Shown here: piece after piece, positions 44,944 through 56,599 of the stretch | Position numbering within the stretch: the stretch's first letter is position 1 | Layout: each line of letters starts with the position of its first letter | Assembly: GCF_030272615.1 (NCBI RefSeq) | Contig: NC_081412.1 | Span: forward strand, 689,198,083-689,262,082 | DNA length: 64,000 bases | Direction of reading: 5' to 3' | Source of the DNA: Cryptomeria japonica | Lineage: Eukaryota > Streptophyta > Pinopsida > Cupressales > Cupressaceae | Program-made: the position numbers and the translations under genes | The notes under the pieces: generated by a model | What the model saw: only the letters and a program-made list of their open reading frames with translations | What the model was told of the DNA's origin: nothing | The model's database searches: none

Positions 44944-46352
44944 TGATGGTATGAAGAAAGAATAAGTATCTGGTAGATTGTTGAGAGGGGCGGGGGGTGA
45001 ATCAGTAAACTAAAAAATCGATACAAACTTCCCAAACTCAATCTCAATCACACAAAGTAAAAATATCACTGCTAAGATCAATACTCATAAGAATACCGGA
45101 TGACTGTTATAGCAACTTAACAGTAAACAACTTTAATCTTGTAAACATCCAAATTCTTAATCATATATCAACACTCTTCATCTCTCAATGCTTCTAGTTA
45201 TCATTCCTTATCAGAAGTTAATCAAATCATGAAATAAGATCATAACCACAAAAACATTCACCACATGACACAAATGTTCATATGTGGAAAACCCAAATAG
45301 GTAAAAACCAAGGTGAGATGAGACTCATAAGATAGCTATATTCTCTTTTGAAGTTCTCCCTGTTAGGAGCCAAGCCTGTTAAAGCTTTTACAATAAGCCC
45401 TGTTAAGAACTGATCCTATTAGGAATCACCTGGTTAAGGGATTTACAAATGCCCTGATAAAAAGCAAGTACCCTATTAGGAGTAACCTCAGTAGAGGATT
45501 TAAGAATCCAAGCTAATGGACCACCTTGTTATAGGATTAAGAAGTAACCAAGCTTGTTAGAGCTTACCCGCTTAGGGGATTTCAATTCTGTTGTAATTGT
45601 CAGAAAACAATAGGAGTTTCTTGATCTGTTTGAATAGCGCTACATTCGCTTGATCAGATCCTTTTAAGCTTCAATATTCCTTTACTCAAACTATAGATTC
45701 ATTATCCGGTTAGGCAACTACACACTCAACTGATTTCTGCCAACACCTTTTATAAAATAACTTCATTGACCTTAAATACAAATCAATTAGGTTGGTAACA
45801 CAACAAAAGCCTAATTCTCTCATAGAGATTACAAACAAATCAGTTCAAGTGTGACTGTTGGATTTACATAGCAATCTGTACACATTCTTCAATAAAATTC
45901 CAACCACTCCATGATCACCACTTTATCGGACTTGTAACTCATCACGCACTTTGCATTAGATGCAATCTACTTTGCTCATTCCCTAGATAATCAAACAAAT
46001 ATGCCAAAACAATCTGTTGTCTTTATACAATGACCACACGTGTCACCATCATTACCACTCAACCATTAATAAGCCAACATAACCATTTCAGCAAACTTAA
46101 TCGGTTAGGGTTTAACAAAATAACTAGTAGGGTTTACCGGTTACATAACATAGAAAGGGTTTAACTTTATACACCGGTTACCAGTTCAACTCACATACGT
46201 ATCGGTTTACAATAACCATCACAAAGCTCTTCCTACTGGTTATAAGACAATATTAACAATATCAGCAATATCATAAATACCATTACCAGTTCAATTGATA
46301 TCAATGACAACATAATCATATCTTTAATGCAATAAATATGCAAATGCCAACA
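44944..46352 (-). repeat. 5' LTR of copia A
   Basis: 1409 bp; TGATGGTATGAAG...AAATGCCAACA. Followed by the CAATG duplication and by D. Confidence 0.93.
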
Positions 46353-47403
46353 CAATGATCCAATCATTAGAGTTATCCATCCTGGATACTAATGCCTTCT
46401 GGTCTGACATCTCTTCTTTAATGGCTACAAGCATAATTTCTTCATTAACATCACCATCAGATTCCTCATCAGTGATACCACCATCAACAATAATAAGACA
46501 ATCCCTTTTGCCTTTACCCTTGTACTTCTTGAATTTCTCTCATTTGTGCTCATTATCACCATTAGGACAATTAGAAACAATGTGTCCAATCTTGTTGCAT
46601 GCAAAAGATTTCAAAGGTAATTTACCTCTATATTTACCTGTACCTCTAGGCAATCGCTTGGCCAACAATGCTTCAAGCTCAACTAAACTATCTTCATCAT
46701 CAACTTCTCTGTTGGATCTGGATTTATAACTGTGACTGGCATCTCTACTTTTTCTCACAGATGGATTAGAAACAGAATCTCTAAATGCAAACTCAGATTT
46801 ATGTACACTACCATCATAACCATTTAATTCAAAAGTAGTAAGCTTGCCAATGATGGAGTAAAGAGTTACCTTAGTTTTGTCAATGGAATTCAACTCTTGA
46901 ATAGCTACAACTCGAATAGTGTAGACCGGTAGCAGGGTTCTCAGTACCTTACTGATCACTGTGGAATCTTCCACTTTTCCTCCTACACTCTTAATTTCAC
47001 CAACTATCTCTTTTATCGTTTGACCATACTATTGTATATTCTCACCTTCAGCCATCCGCATGTCATTAAATTTTCCTCTTAGACTCTCCTCTTTAGCAAT
47101 CTTAACATATTCATCACCGCTATAAATCTCTTCAAGTTTTTTCCATACCTCATATGTAGTTTCAAGACCATGAACATCTACATACTCTACATCAGGCAAA
47201 GAACTAATAATAGCCTCCAATGCTTGATGATTTGCTTGTTTCTCTTTCTTCTAATCATCAGTCAACATCCTAGTAGGTGCAACATACTTAGTATCGACAT
47301 GTTCCCAATACTGACTTCCCAAACTCTTGATATAAATTTTCATGTTGTCACTCCATATCCTGTAGTTCTCTCTATTAAAATTTGAACCTTATTTCTTCAT
47401 CAT
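46353..47403 (-). pseudogene. Copia D gag and start of protease
   Basis: Minus strand. Reads upstream of, and up to, the protease active-site codons, where A is inserted. 46540-46974: gag C-terminal half with knuckle SFACNKIGHIVSNC, in which the first Cys of CX2CX4HX4C is Ser. 47029-47220: gag core (EAIISSLPDVEYVDVHGLET, YEVWKKLEEIYSGDEY). The start region near 47400 reads MMKK then a stop. Close relative of A's gag but clearly a different copy. Stops near 47026, 46540 and 47390 disable it. Confidence 0.88.
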
Positions 47404-47459
47404 GTTCATTAGATCTTTATCTCAAGTTGTTAGGCTTAGACCTTAGAGGACCTGATAAC

Positions 47460-47471
47460 GCTCTGATACCA
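47460..47471 (-). promoter_or_regulatory. Primer-binding site of copia D
   Basis: Plus GCTCTGATACCA, coding strand TGGTATCAGAGC, two bases from the LTR. Confidence 0.88.
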
Positions 47472-47473
47472 AT

Positions 47474-48834
47474 TGATGGTATGATGAAAGAATAAGTATC
47501 TGTTCAACTATTGAGAGGGGTGGGGGTGAATTAGTAGATAGAAAAATTGATATAAAATTCACCAATCAATCTCTCAAAGTAAACTTAGAATAATAACTCT
47601 GTCAAGATAAAAACTCATAAGATAAACTGGTTGTATGTTACAACAAATTAACAATAAAACAACTTCTTCTTTTCTCAATGCTTCAGGTTATGATGACTTA
47701 TAAAAATAGTTATGTAGTTAAGTAAATAAACCATGAAAACATAACCACAAAAACACTCACCACTTGACACAAATATTTTTGACGTGGAAACCCAAATAGG
47801 TAAAAATCACGGTGAGATGAGACTTACAAGATAATATCTAAACTCTTCTGAAGTTCACCCTATTAGGAGCCTAGCCTGTTAAAGCTTTACAAAAAGTCCC
47901 GTTGAGAACTGATCCTGTTAGGAATCACCCGGTTAAGGGATTGACTACAAATGCCTTGTTAGAAGCAATACCTTGTAAGGAGTAACCTTGGTAGAGGAAT
48001 TGAAAATCCAATCTAATGGACCACCTTGTTAGAGGATTTGAATAGCACCAAGCTTGTTAGAGCTTACCCGATTAAGGGATTTCAATTCTGCTGTAATTGT
48101 TAGAAAACAACAAGAGTTTTCAATCTGTCTGAATAGCACTACACTTGCTTGATCAGATCCATTTCATGCTCCTATCTGCCTTTACTCAAACTGCAGATAC
48201 ATCATCTAGTTCGACAAGCACACACTCAAATAAACTGTGTCTATCTCTTTGCCAACTCTATAAAAGTAAACAACTTGATCGAACTTAAATACAAATCAAT
48301 CAGGTTGGTAACACAACAAAAACCTAATTCTCATCAAGATTATAAACAAATTTGGTTCAAGTATGACCGTTGGATTATATAGCAATCTCTGCACATAAAT
48401 CAAGAAAACCTTGAATGCTCCTTGATAACAGGTTCATTGAACTTTGAAACTCATCACATGATTTGCATTAAATGCAATACATTTTCTCATTCCCTAGACA
48501 AAAATTGTTACAACAACTCACCAAAATCTCTTTGAATTGTCTTCATACAATAATCATGCATGTCATCATCATTACCGCTCATCATCAGATCATAAACAAA
48601 TATAACCAATAAACTTGATCGATTAGGGTTTATCAAAAACAATAGGGAGGGTTTACCAGTTACATCAATAGATAAGGTTTACACCATTACACTGGTTATC
48701 GATGATCCTCACAAATGATTCCTATAGGTTACAGTAACAATATTACAACAATATCAACAATAACATTACTGGTTCAATTGACATCAATGCCAACATAACA
48801 TATTATTAATGCAATCTTCATGCAAATGCCAACA
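47474..48834 (-). repeat. 5' LTR of copia D
   Basis: 1361 bp, TGATGGTATGATG...AAATGCCAACA; same family as A's LTR but more diverged. Next bases TTTTG would be half of its target duplication; the other half is not in the window because the left part of D is lost. Confidence 0.88.
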
Positions 48835-50269
48835 TTTTGAATGTTTGGCAACTGACTTGGCTCAAAGTTTCTAATACTAAGGTTTGTAATCAGGCTTTCG
48901 TTCAGTCTTCAGTGATAAACTCCCTCGAGAGGCTTCCCAACCTTTAGAACAAAGGCTTTACATATCTTAAAGATACCGGGGGAAGGCTAATTGCTAAGAA
49001 AAACCATCAGAGGGGATTTTCATCAGCCTCCACATTTGATTATAGTGGGCTGGAATACTTGGCAACAAAGCCGTTTCCCACTTGGGTCGTACCTTTCTCA
49101 CTAGCCTTTTTGAGGCTTCGGGAAGGTAGGCCCTCTAAAGGATTTAATTTCTTGAAAGTAAAAGAAAGCATAAAAGAGTGGTTTGGTTTTTATGGTCGCC
49201 CAATTAAGGGGAGAGCATATGCCTACCACTTTTGAGACATGGAATACATACTTTCTTTTTATCCAATATTGCAGTTGTTTTCTAAAAATCTATCTTGGAA
49301 ATGTTGATCCAAAAAGACACGTGGTTCTTTTTAACCCAAGATAGCAATGTGTGAAGGTAGTAAAACTTTGAAATTTTGAAAGCAAACCCTTGTCAACAAA
49401 ATGAATTGCCAATGTAAGCAACAACGATCTTAATTTTGAAAGATTTTAAAATAAAAAGTGAAGGTTATTTTTAAGCTTCCAAAATAAAGGTAAAGTTTGT
49501 TTTAATAAGCACCAAAGGAATGTGATGTTCAATTTTAACTTTGTGCAAAAATTGAAAAGTTTGTTTTGTTCCTTTTAAATCCTAAAGAAAGATGATCCTA
49601 TCTTGCATAAAAGGAAATATTTGAATTTGTTGTTCTTTTTATCTATGCAAGAAAGAAAGATGAGTTTTATTTTAGGCACCAAAAGAAAACATGAAGTTCA
49701 TTTTAGGCATCCAAAATAAAAAGTGAGATTCATTTTAAATTTTTGCAATAAAGAAAAAGATGAGTTCTTTTTACTAACTTTAAAAGAAAGTAAAGAAAAA
49801 TTAAACTAAATCCTCCTGTTCCTGCACTGAAAAATATCAAAACCTGCATTTAGTTAGTCAAAAATTAGATCTTGATGGTGGGCTTCACAAGCCTAAATTT
49901 CTAACTCGGTTAAAAAAAAATTGCCTCTGTTAGCACTATGCGCTAAACTGTGGACCGAATGTGCTAAAATGTGGTGTAGAAGTGCTAAAAGATAGAACCT
50001 ATGTGCTACACTGTAGTCTAAATGCAATATACTGATACTCCTATGTGTGGAAAAAGCAGAGAAGAATATGCACTAGAAGGAAAGTCAAATGCGCCAAGGA
50101 ATGGTTTCTATGTGCCAAACAGTGTGATGGATGCGTTAAAGTTTACCACATATGTGTTGCAGAAAGTCCTAGATGCGCTAAAAGAGTGTTCCGACGTGAT
50201 TGCAATCTTTAACCTGCACAAAAAATGATGTTATTTTCTGGGATGAGCCCCACGGTGGGTGCCAAAGAT
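48835..50269 (-). mobile_element. Leader of gypsy I (5' end of a minus-strand Tat-like element)
   Basis: No coding similarity, but the reverse complement shares conserved module 1 with B and C (ACGACCCAAGTGGG, CCACTATAATCAAATGT near 49040-49090) and the GGGAGAGCATATGCCTACC box seen in C. 49420-49800 has repeated AAAGAAAG / TTTTAGGC.CC blocks and 49920-50215 has degenerate ATG(C/T)GCTAAA units. Plus CCCCACGGTGGGTGCCAAA at 50250-50268 is the primer site (coding TTTGGCACCCACCGTGGGG). gag and pol lay left and were cut off where D is inserted. Confidence 0.75.
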
Positions 50270-51715
50270 GTATGCGGGAAAAATGTGGTGATCAAAACAA
50301 ATAAATTGAGATCAAATGACCTACATACCAATGAGACTCTTAGTGCAAGTATAAACTAATTTAAACTAGTTTAACTTCCCAAGGGGTGTCCCATTGTTCT
50401 CTATCTCATAGGATCCCTAAAGCCAATGTTTTGCTCTCAAATCATTGAGAAAATGACTTAGGGATGACAACTCCAAGAACGAGTGATATTGTGATCTATA
50501 TGCATGAATGCATTCTAAGATCTATATGATATGTTAAAATTTATGATGATTAAGCTAAGATGAAGATAGTAATATGATAAAGATATTGCTAAATTATCCT
50601 AACATGATATACTAGCATGGATATACTATTGATTTGAAAAATGCTTCTAAATGCTATGATGTTATTCTAACAAAGAGAGGCTAAAATTCTTAATACAATT
50701 TAGACTATAATGTAGATGCATGAAACTTGGATATGGAGAATGAGGAATGAGAACTCTATTTAAAATAGGGCAATGGAGGGTTAAGATTGAATAATCTTAA
50801 CAATGGCTAGGATTGAAAGTTACTCAATCCATGTTTACAATTTTCACCAATGAAATGGTGACAATTTTCAACAAAAGGTGGCTTGAGAGGAGATGCAAGA
50901 GGCACTAAATGCTTGAGGAAACATGAAGGTTACCTTAGGAGGTAAGGTTATGGTTAGGTTAGGATCATCCATTGTATAAAGATTTTACCCAAGGGGTAAA
51001 CTCTTGTATGAGGGTTAATAGGATAACTAGGGTCAAAGCCATGAGTGCTTGATGAGACCCTTGGGTTAGATGAGGGTCAAGTTAGAGAGAAAGTCTCTAA
51101 CCATGAGGGGAGATTGAATTAACCATTAATGATTTGGAAGACTTTGGGGACAAATTTGTAAGAGTCCTTCCAAATTTGGGGGAACTGAACAAGTTAGATT
51201 GTTGAAGAAATAAAGCCTTTAATGCATTTAGAAGACTTTCTTCCAAATTTTGTGAAGTGACCTCCTCAAATTTAGGGAAATGACATGATTAGATGGATTA
51301 AAGCTAATTGATTAGGATTAGATGGGTTCTATAAGAATGATTAGGAGGCAAGTCGGAAATGTAGGAGAGGGCAAGTGCGAGAAAAAGATTGTTAATTAAA
51401 ATAAAATGTTTTATTTCAACTAAAATAAATGTAACTTGCATAAATACAAGTGGAGGGATTTTTATAAATAAATTAGATTTATTTATATGCAAGGATCAAT
51501 TTAATTAAATGTAAATTTAATTAAAAGGAAGAAAGGATTAATTAAATAAAGTGATTTATTTAATTAAAGGCTAGAAAAGGTTTAAGTGAATTCAATTTAA
51601 TCAAATAGATGAAAATGAAGAAATTAATTAAATAGGATTTAATTAATAGGAGGAATGAGGTTAAAATAAATATTAAATATTTATTTAAGAAAGTGGTCAG
51701 ATTTATACGTCTATA
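50270..51715 (-). repeat. 5' LTR of gypsy I
   Basis: Starts TGTATGCGGGAAAAATG one base after the primer site; ends near CGTCTATA (51715), matching the TGTCTACA end of C with one change. About 1.45 kb. Coding-strand CTATTTTAAATAGAG near 50753-50768 is the TATA-like region; the end at 51715 is approximate. Confidence 0.7.
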
Positions 51716-52304
51716 GATTGTTATAGTAATAATTGCAAATTGATTAGAATGTGTCACCAGTTTCTTGATTGCAGTCATAAGAGGATAGACAAAATTATTT
51801 ATTATATTTCATGTGGTGTCCTAATTAATTGGCAACTCTATTTTGGAGCACCATGATTTGGAATGTCTTCCCACTCTTTATGTTAGAATTTTTTAGATTA
51901 TGGTTTCTATTCATGGAAGCATTCAATTCTTGTCATAGGAGGCATTGGGTTTTGGTAATTTTAATTTTGGGAATACATTTCTTTATTCCCCCATTCAATT
52001 CTCTATAAATTAGATTCCTTAGATAGTTGTGTCATGGTTCTTTTGTAGTTTCAACAATATTGTGTTACTAGAATGTTGGATTTAAGGGAAAAAGTTGGAT
52101 ACATCAATGTAACAATTTTATTAGATTAATACAAACTTATTCTCTTTTTTTTCCTCTTTTACATCTAATTTATGTTAATGTAACATATGTTGGAGTTTCC
52201 TCTTTACATATCATCAACTCTTTCCTTTAGTTGATATATTTTTTAACACTTCTCCCCATGCATGTGCATTATTTTGGGTCTATAAACATTTCATTATTAG
52301 TATG
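51716..52304. other. Non-coding DNA, nothing recognised
   Basis: Low-copy-looking AT-rich sequence between gypsy LTRs I and J. Confidence 0.5.
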
Positions 52305-53290
52305 TGTAGACACCCAAATATGCTCACTTAATTAAATGAATAATTAGCATTTATTTGATTATTTAAACATCGATTGATAATTAATTAAATTAATATTTAA
52401 TTAATTCACCCTAACCCTCTTCTCCTATTAATTAAATAAATTATTCAATTTCTTTGATTTAATTCACTTAAACCATATTCTAACTTTTAATTAAATAAAA
52501 AAATCATATTTGTTTAATTAAATACCCTCTCTCACATTTAAATAAATCAATATTTATGTAAATCCCTCCACCCACTTGCATTTTCCTACAAATGCAAGTT
52601 GTACATTTAAATAACTTTTTATTTAATTAAATCCTATTTACCCTCACCCACTAACTATTCTTCTAGAACTTTCTAACCCCTTCCAAATTAGTCTAATCCC
52701 AAAAATAACCCACCTTTAACCCATGCACATTCCAACATACGAAGGACTCTTACAGAGTCATTAATGTTTCTCTCCTTCAACACACTAACCCACATGGGTT
52801 TTGACCTTCTAGTCAAGGCTTAACCATGGGTAAACTTTGCACAAGAGTTTACCCATTGTATAATAACCTTACCCTTGGATAAAAGCTTTATCCATTAACC
52901 CCAACCATGGAGAGTAATCCTCTCCTCTCAAGCCCACTCATGTTGCCACTTGTCACCATGGTATTGGTGCACATTACAAACATGGATTGGGGATCATGTT
53001 CCTCTCATGCAATCCTAGCCCTTGCTAAACCAAATTAATCTTGACCATCCAATCCTCTATTTTGCCTATAAAAGGAGCCACCATCCTCAAGCAAAAGAGG
53101 AAACATTGTGAGCATTGTTACTATAGGTGCATTATCATTGTGACTTAAGCTTTCTCATAGTATAACAATCCTAGTTTGTGCATTGGCATATTAATAGGAT
53201 TTTAATCATCAACCACTTCAAACCTTCATTTGTCATCTTGGTGTGAGTGCTTAAGCTGAGGGCATACTTCATGTAGGCACAATATTTTGA
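52305..53290 (+). repeat. Gypsy LTR J (isolated; right end unresolved)
   Basis: Starts TGTAGACACCCAAATATG, sharing the terminus and AT-repeat layout of B's LTR. TATAAAAG at 53067-53074 is a good promoter box. No primer site or gag follows within reach and no second copy was seen, so it is a solo or truncated LTR. The right boundary cannot be set by eye; 53290 is approximate. Confidence 0.5.
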
Positions 53291-54397
53291 AGAGGAGAAG
53301 GACAAGGAAGAGCCAACATCATCAAGCATAGGGGGGAGTATTAGAGTTGTCTAGTTCTTTATTTTCCTGTTTACTTTGTTACTAATCTTTCTTGATATGC
53401 TTTTGAAATGGATCTATCTTCATGTTATGCTTATGGTTGAAAGTTTACTAACATGATTTATTTGTGATTCTCTACTAATCCCTTTTTCATAGATACAATA
53501 TGATTTATGCTTTTTATGACATCCTTTGAGAGATAGAGGATTTGTCGAAGTCAAATCTATATATAGATTAATATTTTCTTATTCTATGAATGTTATCCAT
53601 AACTACTAGAATTAGGTCTTATCTTGTCTCCTTACAATCCTATCAGTCACCTCATTATATGTTATATAGTTATTATACAAATTTTCTTCCTTAGTTCAGT
53701 TTTTGTGATTGTATTCACATTTGAATTTTATATTCAAATGGTAAAGATAAACATTAACCCTTCTTTTAAAGATCTCATCGATATAATTCTACAACAAAGA
53801 TATGATAGTCAACTTTAATTAATTGGAAATCATGGTTAACTTTGCAAATGGTGGGATGAAAAATTATTTTACATTTCTTAGCAATTAAGGAAATACAATT
53901 TGGCTTAGATTTATTCTTACAAAATAATCACACACTTCTAGTGATTACCATATAAGGAGTGTTATATTGTGGTACAATATTAGGGTCCAACATGGTCTCA
54001 TTAACTTGAATCATCAATCTATTAGGGAATAACCACCAACTAGATATCTCTAAAACATCATAGTATAATTCTAAACAAATGTAATCATGGGTTCTCAATG
54101 GATATTCTTGAACACCATGGGACACCACTCATTGTATATATTATCTTTTCATTTCATCAAAAATATTTATGTTGTAAAATCCTAAAAAATATTGAATTGA
54201 CAACTCAATTTTAGGTGATTATACTATCAATTATGAATTTAAAACAATAGCTATATAAAGTGTTATGAGGCTAAATTTAGCCTCATCAATTGTATCGATA
54301 ATGTACCTTATTTTCTTTGTCTTGCCCATGATTCATGTCGAATTAATGTTTTCTTAAGAATAAATTCAATGTTTGAAGTGAAATAGTTTGTTTAATT
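53291..54397. other. Non-coding DNA between LTR J and copia G
   Basis: Contains ATAGGGGGGAG followed by TATTAGAGTTGTC at 53328-53350, resembling the polypurine-tract-plus-LTR-start of element F, but no LTR pair was found. Otherwise nothing recognised. Confidence 0.4.
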
Positions 54398-56066
54398 TGT
54401 TAGTCCCAACTGGTGCAGAGAGGGGAGGGGTGAATCAACACTTTATCAATTTTTCACAATTAAAACTTTTAACTCAAATCTGTACTAACTTAATATTCAT
54501 CAATATACCTAATTACTGCAGAAGAATATGCATGCATGAAAAGATATATTGTGACACCAAGATTTATCTTGTGGAAACCCAAATGGGAGAAAAGCACGGT
54601 GTGAGTAGGAACTCACAAAATTTGTACTCTTCTGGAGTACGTCCAGTGAGGAGCCATCCCTGTTAGGAGATTACAAAGACACTGTTAGGTGCCACCCAGT
54701 TAAGGGATTTTATCTAAGGCCTGTTAGTGCCTTTACCCTGTTAAAGGTAACCTGATTAAAGGACTTGAGAACACCAGTTAAGATGTCACCCAGTTAAGGG
54801 ATTTTACAAAGGGACCTGTTAAAGTCCACTTGGTTAAGGGATTTAAGTTGCAATGGTTAGAAAGAAACAAAAGGATGATCTATTGAATTAGCTACTCATA
54901 GCTTGATCAGATCACAAAGAGAATCACACTCTATCCACACCAGTTGTGTCTGCTCTGCACAACACTGGTTTTCTGCTTACACCTTTGGCTTTGCACTTTG
55001 TCGGTCCTCTAACCTTTAGCTGTGCACTCTATCAATCCTTTGTCCCTTAGCTCTGCACTCTATTAGTCTTTTATCCCTCAGCTCTGCACTCTATTAGTCT
55101 TCTATCCCTCGGCTCTGCACTCTGCCAGTCCTTTGTCCCTCGGCTCTGCACTTTGTCGGTCTACCTCATACACTCTCTGCTCTGCTAAATCTTTTTAGCA
55201 CTTCCTTTCACTCTACTCTTCACTTTGGATGGCCTTCTACAAGATCTTCTTTTTGTAAATTTTACGATCAAGAATTTTTGGATGAACTCAAAAATACTTA
55301 TACATTTTCTATCGTCACCTTCAAGTGTTTCCTCAATAAAAGCAATGAAAGATTTCAGAAGATTTCAAATTCAAAATCTCTCACTCTTTCTCTACACACC
55401 CTACAACAATTTTGCCAACTGTTCAACTAATTATGCCACCTCATCCCCAAAAAATAGTGACTTTTGGGTCGAGTTCAGTCAATTAAATGTGAACCAAAAA
55501 ATCTGCAAATAATCATGGCTTGACTGTATGATAACTGAAGTTGACTTCACCAAATTTTAGTTTGGCATAGAGACAAGCTCACCAACTCACCTTTTGCCAC
55601 CACAACTGAATAACCGATCACCGCTCTGAGATTTATGGTGATCACCTATCTTCCTTTTGCCTTACTAGTGTATCGGTATACCACTGCACTCTATATTACC
55701 AGTTCATCCTTTGATTGTTGGTTTGTTGTGCTAGCATCAATTTTTTTTCCCTATTTGCCAATGAGGTTATGGTTTGCATACAACCTCAAGTCTTCTTGCA
55801 TGAGTCACCTTTTGTGACTTCATCATCATCAGAATGACTGATCTTCTTGAGTGACAGACCAGTTGGCTTAGTCTATCTTCCCTTGAGCTGATTGAACTTT
55901 GGTCATTTGTTTCTAATATTGTTTCCATGTGTTTACAAGTCATTACCTTTTCTACTGAAATACACCACTCCACTGATCCCACTTCACCAGTTAGTGTTAG
56001 ACATCAATGACAAATCTTAGCTCATATACCGGTTCTCTGGATTGACCGGTTTTGTCAATGCCAACA
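54398..56066 (-). repeat. 3' LTR of copia G
   Basis: 1669 bp, TGTTAGTCCCAACTGG...TGTCAATGCCAACA. Shares with A's LTR the block 'GGAAACCCAAATGGG..AAA' and the repeated CTGTTA.G...CCACCC.GTTAAGGGATTT modules. Confidence 0.85.
54985..55172. repeat. Minisatellite in the LTR of copia G
   Basis: Six units of 31-32 bp on the theme GCTCTGCACTCTATTAGTC / TTTTATCCCTCA, with the outer units more diverged. Confidence 0.9.
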
Positions 56067-56599
56067 ATCTCCCCCTTTGGCATTGATGGCAATGCTTCAA
56101 AATATGTCTTATCAGTTGCATGTACTTTCTTCATTTTTGTACCAGTCATTATTTCTGCTCTAAGTAATGAATATCTCCCCCTAACACTGGTAATACTCTA
56201 TTTCAACAACTTCAACTCAATCCTCAATCACTATTTACCAATGCTCAAACATGCACTTTCTTCATTTTTGTACCAGTCATTACTTCTGCTTGGAGTAATG
56301 AATATCTCCCCCTAACACTGGTAATATTGTGTTTCAGCAACTTCAGTTCAATCCTCAATCACTACTTACCAATGCTCAAGCACTATAATCATATCTCCCC
56401 CTTTGACAACAATGCCAAAGATTCATTTTAGTACACTTACAAGACTGCTCCCCCTAACCGGAGTAGTCTACACTTATCAATCTAGTCTTAATTTTTTTTT
56501 TGAAATCATACCAGTTTGATATAGATCCCTATTTGCTTACTTTACTGCAAGTAGGGGCATCACCCCCAACTTGCCTCTGAGATATTCAAAGGTATCCTT
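56067..56599 (-). other. Polypurine tract and duplicated 3' untranslated region of copia G
   Basis: Tract CCAAAGGGGGAGAT at 56067-56080 on the coding strand. Next is a direct duplication of about 130 bp (56115-56243 and 56247-56375), sharing GCA.GTACTTTCTTCATTTT, GTACCAGTCATTA.TTCTGC and AATCCTCAATCACTA. Each half carries its own ATCTCCCCCTAA; further CTCCCCCT copies at about 56396 and 56447. Confidence 0.85.

Larger units (their letters stand above)
5952..46352 (-). mobile_element. Copia element A (complete ends, heavily interrupted)
   Basis: LTRs at 5952-7366 and 44944-46352 start TGATGGTATGA and end GCCAACA on the plus strand; 5-bp duplications CAATG flank the element (5947-5951, 46353-46357). 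Polypurine tract next to the left LTR and tRNA-iMet-type primer site next to the right LTR show that A is read on the minus strand. Without its inserts A would be roughly 7.3 kb. It contains F in its RT and solo LTR E, with gypsies B and C, in its 5' leader. Protein order gag, protease, integrase, RT, RNase H defines Ty1/copia. Confidence 0.93.

Noticed and set aside
52300-53164. Possible TAGTA duplication around LTR J (52298-52302 and 53156-53160)
   Set aside because: It would need the LTR to start two bases earlier than the TGTAGACAC terminus shared by B and C; a 5-base match over this range is easily chance.
53928-54128. 66-codon minus-strand frame (SSWWLFPNRLMIQVNE)
   Set aside because: No recognised domain, no start or splice context, and stops at both edges; may be a small gene relic but cannot be supported.
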